DNA of 64,000 nucleotides from Stenopsyche tienmushanensis (Eukaryota > Arthropoda > Insecta > Trichoptera > Stenopsychidae): NCBI GenBank assembly GCA_008973525.1, contig WACJ01000516.1:2418001-2482000 (forward strand), written 5' to 3'. This document shows, in pieces, positions 25,890 through 35,324 of this stretch (position 1 is its first letter; every line of letters starts with the position of its first letter). The position numbers and the translations under genes are program-made. The notes under the pieces were generated by a model. It was not told where the DNA came from. It ran no database searches and saw only the letters and a program-made list of their open reading frames with translations.

Positions 25890-26327
25890 ATGTTGTTAAA
25901 CGTCGAATTACGATCGAGCTACAATGCCATGATCGATAGTTTAAATCATTATTTAAGTATCGCTTTGTCCCAAAATGGCTGGCTTCTTAACAGCTTGCGA
26001 CCTTTTGAAGTGTTATCCTTGCAATTGTTGGAGGTCCTCGGTGCGTCAGCAGATGATGATGACATCATGCTCTTCATATTGCAAGCAGCCATTACTGCGC
26101 AGCTAACTTTTCCTCGTTGCAGATTCCACGCACAAGTCGAAGCAGTGAATCGCCGTGAAATGCGAAGCATTCGTAATAAGCCTAACTTTCAATTATGTAA
26201 AAATCAAAACATGCTCATCGGTTTCACTCAACGAATTGTTCATGGCAATTATGCTAAATCAAATCTTGCGAACGGAACTTTTACTCGTCGTGTCAACCAT
26301 AAAACGCAGTTTTTTTTAAAATCATAG
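25890..26327 (+). CDS. 145-codon frame of unknown identity
   Basis: The longest plus-strand frame in the window, from ATG at 25890 to TAG at 26325-26327. Residues 45-90 are leucine-rich with a DDDD run (GASADDDDIMLF) and base composition less A/T-biased than the flanks. There is no signal peptide, zinc finger or other motif I recognise, and the last 50 residues look like random translation. It follows the hAT remnant by 220 bases, but I see no hAT character in it. Could be an exon with unrelated read-through at the end, a decayed element, or chance. Confidence 0.2.
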   Translation: MLLNVELRSSYNAMIDSLNHYLSIALSQNGWLLNSLRPFEVLSLQLLEVLGASADDDDIMLFILQAAITAQLTFPRCRFHAQVEAVNRREMRSIRNKPNFQLCKNQNMLIGFTQRIVHGNYAKSNLANGTFTRRVNHKTQFFLKS

Positions 26328-26329
26328 AT

Positions 26330-27177
26330 GCGTAATCCACACAGTCATAATTTCTTCTTGATTGGGAATTTATAAGCAAACGTTGCTGAGAATTGTTCAT
26401 ATGGAGTTGACGCTTTCCAATCTGAATGCGTTGACATGTTACAAAATGCATGTATAAGCTGAGACATCGTTAACGCTGAGAAATGTCAATACTACAATAT
26501 GGGTCGACCAAGAAAGAGTTTTGAATTTATATACATATAATACTTTCTATAATACATTTAATTTCTTCTTGAATATACAGGTGTGATTCAAAGTATTAGC
26601 TACTTTGGAAAAAATCTCTTTATAGAAATATGAGATGCATTTCTGCTGTGAGTTCTTAATGATGACTGCCAAAAGTGCACTCACTGCGGTCGTATATATT
26701 TAAAGTGATTTAATAAAAGGAAAAGCATCAGGGCATAACATATTTTCATTACAATGCCGCTAGATAGCATAACGAACCGATAATAAACCGAACCATCAGA
26801 TGGAAATCATTATTAACAGTAAAATTGTGCACAATGCCAAATAAATTACTATATGTGCTCTGAGATAATTGAATTTTAATCCCCATCATATGGTATGTAC
26901 ATGCATTTTAGTTACACTGTTATTGTTTTCTTGTTCGTCACGGTCAAGCACAGAAGAATCATAATTTCTTTTAAATGCATGTTATAAAGAAGGAGAGAAT
27001 TAAGAAAAAAATATCCAGATGGAAATTCGAAGCAGAATTAATGGCTTTATTGAAATTCAGACGATCTTCAATTTAAGACCACTTCACGATAAGATACGAC
27101 CCTTATATATTTGTGTAATGTAAGCTAAAATTATTAAACATATTGTAAATGTCAGAAATTCAATTAGGCTTAATTCT
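26330..27177. other. Anonymous A+T-rich DNA, no gene seen
   Basis: No recognisable coding sequence or element. Confidence 0.6.
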
Positions 27178-27787
27178 GATTTACATCCACAGAATTTACT
27201 ATATCTTGTTATTATTATATAAAATACAATGTTCTACTAGTACCGACCCCGAGGAACAGAACGTGAGCAAGAAGAACAGCTATCGTTCCCACTTTGAAAA
27301 GGGATAAACGAGGATTCTCATTTCGCAACGATAACAACACTGTTTTCCATTGCCTTTCATATCGTTTTGTAATTACCAAATTAGGAGGGTGATTCTCCAA
27401 AAAGGGATAATTCGCTCATTGTTGAATTTACAAGCGACGAAGATACACCACTGTATAGGAGCGATTTCGATATGCATGTCTTCGACCAAGGAAAAGATGG
27501 ACTAGTCTCCATGTACTCCAGAAAGTCATTTTCAGTCAAATTTACACGCTTATCTTGGGAAGTTTTCCCGAGGAAAATATTTCAGTCTTTTAAAAAAAAA
27601 TCAATCAAACTCCCTATGGAGATTTGATACATTCAACAAGATCACGCAGATCATGCTGCTTTTAATATCAATAATAGGTAAATATATGGATGAAATGGAT
27701 GTAACCCTTTCTTATGAATTGGTATTGATGTAGGTCCTAATAGTTCTGCAGTGGACTTTTTGTGGCTGCATTATGATGATGATACTC
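27178..27787 (+). repeat. Repeat A, copy 3 (head to tail)
   Basis: The most complete copy, about 610 bases. It starts TTACATCCACAGAATTTAC like copy 1, passes through GAGCAAGAAGAACAG and TTTCGCAACGATAAC, a middle part AAAGATGGACTAGTCTCC...CCAGAAAG, and ends AGTTCTGCAGTGGAC, TGTGGCTGCATTATGATGAT. The 3' end in a short (GAT)n run fits target-primed reverse transcription. No reverse transcriptase frame is present. It is useful as the reference copy for the family. Confidence 0.75.
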
Positions 27788-27833
27788 AAGAATAATGTTT
27801 AGAATGCATAGTGAAAGCTTACTAATTCACATA

Positions 27834-27970
27834 TATCAGGTCAGTCCAAAAGTTCGTGCCCATTTTTGGGAAATTTTTAAATAGGCGTAAATAAAACACA
27901 ATATTTTAGTAAATGATGTATTTTCCTCCACTATCTACAATTTCTCGCTATCTTACAGACATTTTTTACT
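27834..27970 (-). mobile_element. 3' end of a mariner element on the minus strand
   Basis: TA then TCAGGTCAGTCCAAAAGTTC (27836-27855) resembles mariner inverted termini of the GGTCAGTCCAAAAGTTCG type. Read inward on the minus strand, the coding end includes EIVDSGGKYII before a stop, the C-terminal motif of many mariner transposases, with one frame break just upstream. The body beyond 27,970 is gone. It begins about 50 bases after repeat A copy 3. Confidence 0.65.
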
Positions 27971-29085
27971 TTTAATTTAAACGTAAATTTATGAATTTTG
28001 TAAAATTACTAAATGACCGGAAAGTGCATTATAATTCTACTGCTCCGTCGTCCCGATAGTCGTTTCCTATCACGCAAAGGTGCGCGCGCAACCATATTTT
28101 ATATATGTGCCGCTCTCTATATTACATATATTTCGTATGTTTGCTGAATACTCTTCAACGATTCTAAATAATCGTAAACATCATTTTTTTATTTACAAAA
28201 AACCTATTACGTTTTCATTGAATTTGTTTGGAGAAAGTGATATTTTGGTTCGATTTTATATCGGGAAGCGTATTGACTGAAAGTGATATAAACACGTATA
28301 CTGAAAATAATTCACGTTTACGTAATTAAGCACACGGATGTGCCATTTATAAAAAAAACTAACCTGTGTTGAAACTTAATTAAATATCCGTACTTTAAAA
28401 TCTCGGAACCCGGGTCGAAATATCAATCATCCGGGGTTTTTCGGTTGTGCAGCGTTTCGAAACTTCTGCCATTTTCTGCACAATTTATGCGCTTTATTAA
28501 TGTATTTATGTGATTTTGATGACTGCTAATACGATGTACAAATATAGACTGCGTCTCCGTTAGCTAAAAATTGTCCGTCTTGTGTCAGTGACCGTCACGC
28601 GCTGTTTATATGACCGTCAACGATCGACGTGTTATTAACATATTAGCTCGCATAAATTGTTATATCGAGTCATCACGATGCACAAATATGGCCAATTCGT
28701 GCAATTTGTGATTTATTTGCGACTTGTTCAACCTCCCCGCCTCTCACACTTATCTCATCCAAATGCGACTGTTGCGTGATAAGCTGTTTTCGAAATATCG
28801 ATCCTTTCGAACTAACGATGTTGCACTATTTCGACAATAGCCTGATAATTCCATGGTGGAATAGTAGTGTTTTTGATGAGATTTTTTAGAGCTTTTTTTA
28901 ACCATCGGGCTATGTTATTTAAATTATTTTACTGCTATCTTTGTAAGTGGAAAACACTCATCCCTAGCGTATTTAAAGCCAATTTCAATATCTTATTCAG
29001 CTCAGGGGATTTTGGATTGATATACGTTTTGTTTAATATGAATGATATTAAGAAATATTAAGATTCGTATAACTAATTGACTATA
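27971..29085. other. Anonymous DNA, no gene seen
   Basis: The part 28,380-28,860 has more CG dinucleotides (ACCGTCACGCGC, GACCGTCAACGATCGACG) than the flanks and could be regulatory, but no signal decides this. The frames at 28080-28280 and 28867-29061 have no motif. Confidence 0.45.
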
Positions 29086-29087
29086 AT

Positions 29088-29385
29088 ATATGAGGAGTGG
29101 CTGTTAAATAACGAGACTGAGCTTATGTAGATCGAATCACGTCACGTAGGCCAAAAATGCATGGAGGACATTGATCTTGTACAAACATATATAAGCACAC
29201 TACAAGTTTCAATCACGTTACATTATTAGTTCGGTGTGACGTATTGTTTGAAATTAACTTGTTTTCTAGTGCATCCTAAATATCTGTCCGATAATAGAGT
29301 AACGTATCAATTTATTTTTTCGTTGTTGTTTAAAGAAAATTGCAAGCGAATTTGTATTGACATATTGATGCAAATCGAAATGAAT
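29088..29385 (+). mobile_element. 5' portion of a mariner element, truncated
   Basis: GAGGAGTGGCTGTTAAATAA followed by CGAGACTGAG (from about 29,093) resembles a mariner terminus of the 'GTGGCTGTTAAATAACGAGAC' kind. Roughly 190 bases further a degenerate start reads NRVTYQFIF and KENCKRICIDILMQI, which I take for the N-terminal part of the transposase (usually NRVxxxF...GKTATETYxML) with frame damage. Catalytic regions are absent. Confidence 0.5.
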
Positions 29386-29559
29386 ATTAACTTTTTGAGT
29401 TCGAAATGAATAACGAGACATAGATTTCCCATTATAATTCTGAAACGCTTCGGAAAATAGTATCGTCACAAAGGATAAATGAAATGAATGTTCAAATTCT
29501 TATCTTTTAATTTTGAAATTTTATGTTATACTGATCACCTTGCTAAGTTTATTATAACA

Positions 29560-29760
29560 TTAAATAAACTGTAGCGATCGACGGGGCCCCGCCTGACTTA
29601 CGGGGGTCGCTATCTTCGTCGCTGCGACTTGAAGGTCGCGTTGTTCGCCCGCGAACCCGCTGTTGAGAGCATCGCGGCGCAATCCGTAACAATGGTCCCG
29701 ACCCGCGAATCGGCTGCGATGAACGACGGAACACGTTTATGATTTCATTCACAATCGGCA
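29560..29760 (-). promoter_or_regulatory. G+C-rich island with consensus minus-strand splice donor, candidate first exon
   Basis: About 180 bases of CpG-dense sequence in A+T-rich DNA. On the minus strand GACCCCC|GTAAGT gives a perfect donor core (ACTTAC on plus at 29,596-29,601). A minus-strand frame (29552-29761) starts MPIVNEIINVFRRSS and is open through the donor; it has no known domain. A palindrome GTATTAATT-G-AATTAATAC lies just upstream on that strand (29,765-29,783). Together this suggests a minus-strand 5' exon, coding or not. It could also be part of an LTR or other G+C-rich element; no transcript evidence is available here. Confidence 0.35.
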
Positions 29761-29914
29761 CAACGTATTAATTGAATTAATACACAGTAAGAGAACCAGA
29801 GGCAACTTTTCCAGGATTTTCTTCCACGTTACAAAACTTTATGGTTTTTCTAATCCAATTAATTTAACACTGCATCCCCGACTTACGATAGTACCACTGC
29901 TCATGTCGAGATAA

Positions 29915-30100
29915 TCGTGAAAGTGCCCTTCGATACACTCACTCATGTGGCCCGTTGGGTGAGCGTTCACAAATAAAATTCGGAGATCATGTTGTTTTCA
30001 ATATCGAGTGCACGATAAGATGAATGCATGATATGGTCGATATGCATGTTACCTATTCCCACGACTGATATTGAAGAAACCTTCGTACTGATGATCGGTC
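29915..30100 (+). repeat. Repeat A, copy 4 (tail)
   Basis: Contains GCCCTTCGATACACTCACTC, GTGGCCCGTTGGGTGAGCGT and TCAATATCGAGTGCACGA, the tail block shared with copies at 34.1, 40.9 and 62.6 kb, then ATTGAAGAAACCTTCGTACT leading to TGATGAT. The head is missing. Confidence 0.7.
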
Positions 30101-30168
30101 AAAAGGAATTAGTGCAACTTATATATCAGACAGAATGTTTATGTATGTTAGAATATACGAGAGTAGTT

Positions 30169-30842
30169 TATAAAGTAAGTGTACTGTGACCACAACGGGC
30201 TGTAGTTTTTTTTGGGTTGGCAATATTGAATGGTATAGGGAGATCTCCTGACAGAATTGGCGACTTGAATTGGAAGGTGAGGATTTTCTGAGCTCTATTA
30301 TGACTGAAGATGAAACGTGGGTGGCTCATTAAATGCCTGAGTCAAAAAGACAGTCGTCACACCAATTCTTCATATGGCAAAACATTCAATATCACAATTT
30401 CAGTCAAAAGGGGTGTGAGGAGGAGTGTGCTTATTGCACGACAACGCCCGTTCTCACACAGCTTTAGCCACCAAGGTTCTCTTGGATTCATTCGGTTGGG
30501 ATCTTTTGAACCATCTCCTGTATTCCAAGTATTCCTCCACCGCCAAGTATTCCTCTGACTTGGCGCCTTCAGATTGTCATTTTTTCACCTTCCTGAAGGC
30601 ACACATGAGTAGAATTAAATTTTCAACCGACAAGCAGGTGCAGAAAGAGAGTGAGGGAATGAGCTGTCGGGAGATTTCTTCGAGGAGGGCACAAATAAAC
30701 TTGTGCCATGGCTCACCACATGCATTGAAGAAGATGTTGATTATGTGGTCAACAAGTGTTTCAACAATTTTCCTGTTTTTTTTTCTTTTCAAATACACTT
30801 TTTCTAAAAAGATATAAAAATCTAGTACACTTACTTTTTAAA
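30169..30842 (+). mobile_element. mariner element, internally deleted, both ends present
   Basis: The left end ...AAAGTAAGTGTACT (30,172-30,185) is matched by its reverse complement AGTACACTTACTTT at 30,824-30,837, and the outer bases TTTA/TAAA continue the symmetry, so the exact TA target position is ambiguous by a few bases. Total length is about 670 bases against about 1.3 kb for an intact mariner, so roughly half is deleted. The broken transposase between is described separately. Confidence 0.8.
30255..30790 (+). pseudogene. mariner transposase relic
   Basis: Reading frames along the plus strand give EDFLSSIMTEDETWVAH (first catalytic Asp in TEDETW, about 30,310), an in-frame stop, PESKRQS, then after a frame change LLHDNARSHTALATKVLLD (second Asp, about 30,437), YSSDLAPSDCHFFTFLKAHM (third Asp region) and, in yet another frame, FFEEGTNKLVPW and EDVDYVVNKCF at the C-terminus. 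The first and second catalytic Asp are about 43 codons apart, against roughly 90 in intact family members, so about 50 codons are deleted there; the N-terminal DNA-binding domain is also missing. A short tandem duplication of CCAAGTATTCCTC (30,527 and 30,542) lies between HDNAR and SDLAPSD. Inactive. Confidence 0.9.
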
Positions 30843-31670
30843 TATTGTTAGATAATTAGATATTGTTAATGAAATATTTTTTTCCACAATTTGGATTTAT
30901 ATGCACACCTTTATTATTAAAGTCCAGAAAGTTTGATAATGTAAACATTTGCATGTATTAATTAATTTGTGGAAAGTCGTAATGGAATATCATAAATCGA
31001 ATATTTATTCTCTTGAATTGGACAAATTTCTGAATATTCAAAATGTTAACCCCCCGGTTCATAATAGTAATATTTAATTTACATTTAATCAATTACGTCA
31101 ATAATTTTTAAGACCTTTAGCAATGAAATTTGAGACTAATGATAATGCTTACGCTGAAAATTTCACCACCTCGCTTATCGCGTGAGCATATTAATTTTGT
31201 TATTCGTTCCACTTCTAAAAATACATATTTTTCCTCTTCTTTTTAGGAGAGTTTGTGGCGATGACAAAAATAAACGTTTTCTTTAATGTACGTGTTTTTA
31301 CAAAATCCGTTTTCCTATACGTGTTTGCGCATCGCGTCTATTTTACGTCAATGTATCCTCGTTTGGAGCCTAAGTTATATTCTGTATATGCTCCTATGTA
31401 AATATTAAAACGCTATTTTGGTGCCGTTCATTTTTCCTACTTGTTTTGTAAATATAATAAAATATCAATTGTTAGATTAATAAAATCTGTTTTCTGCACT
31501 GAGGCTATGCTACGTTTGCGGTTATACTGATTCGCAGTTATCATGTTCTTAACGACCGCTGCTAATACAGTTAATTCTCGAATCTGTGCTCGTTTCCAAA
31601 TTGACATGTGTATAATCCAATTCTAACGTTATTTGGTGCTTTTTTTCTATTTTTTTTTGTTTTGTTGCAG

Positions 31671-31721
31671 ATTCCTTTCCAACAATGGCTGATCTCATTA
31701 TGTCGTGACTCGCTGTGATGT
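31671..31721 (+). other. Candidate small exon with strong acceptor and donor
   Basis: A long pyrimidine tract ending TTTTGTTGCAG (AG at 31,669-31,670) is one of the best acceptor signals in the window. A donor T|GTGAGT follows at 31,722. The 51 bases between contain CAACAATGG, a good insect start context, but the frame from that ATG is MADLIMS and then stop; the other two frames also stop. It would therefore be an untranslated exon or a terminal exon. Isolated splice-like signals are common by chance. Confidence 0.25.
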
Positions 31722-32259
31722 GTGAGTTGGAACATCCCGCATTTTATAAATTAAATCTTATGACGTTATTAGTTGAAGTCAATTGTTAGGACGACATAGT
31801 TGTAAAAACCGCAAACTTGTATTAAAAACGGAAAGGCATTTTAACATGTTTTTTTCCTTATATCGCAAAACACACCCAGTACAATGACGCCATTTAAATA
31901 ATTTATTGAATCGTGTAAAATCGGTGGCCCTTAATTTATGGTTGCAGCTGTTTATTTATGGGTTAAATCTTTACATTAATATAGTAATATCTAGCTAGCA
32001 GCAGATCATCGTGGTGTGATCTAAGTTTATATCAGCCCTACCTCAGTAGCATCATTTTAGTGTAATTATTAAAACGACAGCATGCTATGATAGATTAACT
32101 AGTTTGCAAGGTTGTGTAAGGTTCTAAAAAAACTACTTGATTTAGAAGAAATATCTGTCATTCATTTTCCTGATACAAAGTAATAATTTTAAAATAATCA
32201 ATTTAAATAGGGAAGAATAAAGATGGCCATGATTTTGTTAGAAATGCAAATTAAGGTGT

Positions 32260-32420
32260 CTTGAATAACGTAAAGTACAGTTTTGGGCAATATTCATGGA
32301 AGACCGATGATGCTTAACGTTAGTGCAATTGGATTTGATAACGTTTACTTATTTTCTAAAGGGCACTTTGAGCTACTCGACGAAAATCCGTTATGTTTTT
32401 TCCAACGTTCATTGATTACA
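32260..32420 (+). repeat. Dispersed repeat R2, copy 1
   Basis: GATAACGTTTACTTATTTTC and TAAAGGGCACTT (32,337-32,368) match the reverse complement of 55,335-55,370 with few differences; the preceding ~60 bases also align with small gaps (AATATTCA, GATGCTTAA, GTGNAATNGATT). In translation both copies read DN(V/I)YLFSKGH. No protein family is recognised, so this is treated as a repeat, not a gene. Confidence 0.6.
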
Positions 32421-32566
32421 TCTTTGCGAGAGATCGTCAAAATAAAAAGGAATGTGTTTGAAAATGCTACAGCATGGCAAAACACCAATGTATACATATC
32501 ACTTTAAGTTCAGCCTATCATTCACCAAACAACTAAACAATATAAAAACTTCGCTGGTTCCTATAT

Positions 32567-32608
32567 TTGAACTTAGATTGATAATTCGATTGATCAATCT
32601 AAGTTCAA
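32567..32608. repeat. Perfect 16-bp stem, 10-nt loop hairpin
   Basis: TTGAACTTAGATTGAT (32,567-32,582), loop AATTCGATTG, then ATCAATCTAAGTTCAA (32,593-32,608); the arms are exact reverse complements, the longest perfect hairpin I found. It is shorter than a typical animal pre-miRNA. It may be a fold-back element remnant or a structured RNA. Confidence 0.8.
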
Positions 32609-33224
32609 AGGTGTTCGTATGTCAAGGATACACCATTGCTCATATTGCAATCGTAATAATGTGCACGTCGGTTTTTTTGCGAGTCAGATATACGTACATA
32701 TTGGATACTTTTAAACATTGAAACCCGAAATCTTCATAATTGAAAAAGTAACAAAATTACTACTTTCCACATTTAATTTCGATTTTCTGACGAGGCGAAA
32801 ACAAGCACGTACAGTTGTGTCCCTTATCCTTAAGTGGGTATTGAAGAGGCCACAGACCTGCAGCGCATTGCCTGTGGGTGTTAAACGCAGATGATCCAAT
32901 TGATAATCTTTAGCCTACATACATTGTATCATACATGTACGATTTAAATGTCCTTCCTGTATTAACAGATTCGAAAAACACTTTGGCTGATTTGGATTGT
33001 AACGACTGATAGTAGTGATCGATGGCGACGATAATAATGAAAATATTAACGACCCGTTGCAATCGGTCATCGATGATATCATCACGCCCGTGTTTATTCA
33101 ATATACATAGATTCGTTGAAGTACATGCAATCAGAAACTGTGTTTCGGATTAATTTTTTAGTTAATTAAATTTCAAATTCGATTATTTTATGCTTGCTTG
33201 ACGCCTGGTGTATTTACCAAACAT

Positions 33225-33374
33225 AACAGTTCCCTGTCTTTAAAATGCCCACGCTTCCTACCAGGATAGGTGAGTATTCAAAAATAAAAGACGTAGATCA
33301 TGCTGCCTTTAATATGCATATGAGGAGGTGAATGTATGATATAGACAAGGTAACCCTTTCTTATAAATTGACAT
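33225..33374 (+). repeat. Repeat A, copy 5 (tail), cut by a MITE
   Basis: CTACCAGGATAGGTGAGTAT, GATCATGCTGCCTTTAATAT and GGTGAATGTATGATATAGAC match the tail block of copies 3 and 7. The copy stops at TTGACATTTAA where the MITE at 33,379 begins; after the MITE TTAATAGGCCCTA may be the continuation (copy 3 has TAGGTCCTA at that place). Confidence 0.65.
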
Positions 33375-33378
33375 TTAA

Positions 33379-34023
33379 CACTTTGAGAACCGCGCTTTTT
33401 GGTATGAAAATCCTGTGGGGGCCGCTCGTTTTAGGCAAATTTCGCAAAAAATCAAGACCTTTATAATAATTAACATATCTTTTTAACCTATGAGTGTATA
33501 TACGTGAAATTTTCAGGTTATGTTCTACAAATCAAAGGTATTGATCTGTGATCTTCATTTTACAACTTTCAACCAGTGGCTCTCAAACCAACGAAATACA
33601 TTTTTTTTCTTTCTATAAATATTACTTGTTATTTATATTTCATTTAAAATTTATTTACTACATGAGGGTGATAATACTTCGCAATTCTATGGAAGGACCG
33701 CCACTGGATATGTATATATCCTTTACTTCAGAATCGTCCAACCTTTTTTGTCTTGGGAGATACTTTTCAATTTAAAATTGTCTTAGGATCGACTTCTAAT
33801 ATGATTCTTATAGGAAATTTATTTACTTTCTTCAAACTTAAAACTCAAATTTATATACCCTTTATATCTGTAGAAATATCTGTCAACGAATAGTGAAATA
33901 TAAGTGTCGGTAACATATTTTTTTTATGATGATGTAGGCCCACGTTTTTACGCCAAATGGCGTCAGCGGTTCATAACGGTTGGGGAATTTTTACGCCAAA
34001 AGGCGTCAGCGGGTCTCAAAGTG
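33379..34023. mobile_element. piggyBac-type MITE, 645 bp, flanked by TTAA
   Basis: Left end CACTTTGAGAACCGC from 33,379, right end reading inward CACTTTGAGACCCGC from 34,023, 14 of 15 identical. TTAA flanks both (33,375-33,378 and 34,024-34,027). Near the right end two direct copies of TTTTTACGCCAAANGGCGTC (about 33,943 and 33,988) carry the palindrome ACGCCAAANGGCGT, a plausible transposase-binding subterminal repeat. No transposase is encoded. The element lies within repeat A sequence, so it is younger than that copy. Confidence 0.8.
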
Positions 34024-34027
34024 TTAA

Positions 34028-34415
34028 TAGGCCCTATATATATCATCGTCATAGTGCAACCACAAACAGTCCACTGCAGGACTGAGGCTTCTTCAATGTC
34101 CATTCACAGGAAGGGGTTACATCCAATTATTCTGTATCATACATTCACCTTCTCGTTCGCTCGATATTGAAAGTAGCATGACCTCCGAGTTTTATTTAGA
34201 ACGCTTACCCAACGGATCACCTGAATGAACGTGTCGAAGGGCGCTTTCGCCACTGTTTCGATAGGGAGTGTGAGAAATTTGTGAAGACTGAGTAGTTTTC
34301 CTCGGGTAATAGGGAAAAACTACTCTAGACGACCATGTCGATTTTACTGAAGAGGGCTTTCTGGAGTACAAAGAATCCAATTTCCTCTTTCCTTGTGAGG
34401 GCACTGTCGGGCTAG
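34028..34415 (-). repeat. Repeat A, copy 6 (middle to tail), minus strand
   Basis: On the minus strand the copy runs from GTACTCCAGAAAGCCCTC through GTCGTCTAGAGTAGTTTTTC, GCCCTTCGACACGTTCATTC, GGTGATCCGTTGGGTAAGCG, CTTTCAATATCGAGCGAACG and CCTGCAGTGGACTGTTTGTG to GACGATGATAT. It faces copy 5 tail to tail, with the MITE between. The small minus-strand frame 34192-34404 is read from this repeat and shows no protein family. Confidence 0.75.
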
Positions 34416-34428
34416 GCCTTTACACTAA

Positions 34429-34449
34429 ATATATATATATATATATATA
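34429..34449. repeat. (AT)n microsatellite
   Basis: About ten uninterrupted AT units immediately beyond repeat A copy 6. Confidence 0.9.
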
Positions 34450-34695
34450 ATATTGAAATACTGATAGTAGATATGGCTCTTCTGATTCATTTATCAATGA
34501 ATCAGCTGGAAATCATAATTGGTTTGATAAGAAATTGATATGAGCTATTGATGTTTATGATAATTCATTCAATTGTCAAGTATTTTGCTTAATTCATAAA
34601 TTAAGCTTTTATTCATGAAATAGCTCATTTCTTGTGTTTCATGTTGATTTGTATAAATGCTAAATTAGATAAGAAAATATGAAGCTCAATAGACC

Positions 34696-34736
34696 CAATG
34701 CCGTCCCTTGTTAAGGGTTGTTAAGGGATGGCATTG
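34696..34736. repeat. Imperfect 14-bp stem hairpin
   Basis: CAATGCCGTCCCTT (34,696-34,709) and AAGGGATGGCATTG (34,723-34,736) pair at 13 of 14 positions by Watson-Crick and the other as G-T. The spacer itself contains a second TTAAGGG word, so alternative pairing with CCCTT is possible. Confidence 0.75.
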
Positions 34737-35324
34737 TACATTTGTATTGTTTTAAATTACTGCATTTAATTACATTACATTATATTGGGCTTGATGAAAC
34801 AAGGCCGAATTAAAACCTAATTTGCATTTATAATAAAATTTTCTTTGGTGTTGTAATTTAGCTCTTTTTTGCAATATGTTGTTTTATTGCTAGGGGTAAA
34901 TTTTGCAAGCTCAAAACCGACAAAGTCCATATTGGTCATTCGTTATTCGTTTTATTGGAATTGACTGAAGCATTCATAATTATTAATAAGTAAAAATATT
35001 AACTTCCAACTGATTTTAAAGTTGATTCTGAAAGCTTGAGATGATGAATTATTCACATTACTAGTTGAATTAGATAAATGCCAAATCGTTACTGAATTAT
35101 AACAGAAGCTTGGAGACTCTGGCTTACCCCTTACAAAGATTTTTTAAAAATATCTGAGCTTAATAAATTAAAGTCCCGCAGTTTTAAAAACACCCAGGAA
35201 TAAACTAAAAAATAGAAAAGTTTTGTTATAATGTCTGAGTATAAAAATAATGTATAGTTTTAAACATAATAAGACGTGTTCATTCCACCGTCCTCAAGCT
35301 GGAGTTGGTCATACTTAGTGTTTC

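Larger units (their letters stand above)
30843..33224. other. A+T-rich DNA without a supported gene; small candidate features inside
   Basis: Apart from the candidate exon at 31,671, repeat R2 at 32,260 and a hairpin at 32,567, no coding sequence or RNA gene is recognisable. Confidence 0.5.
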
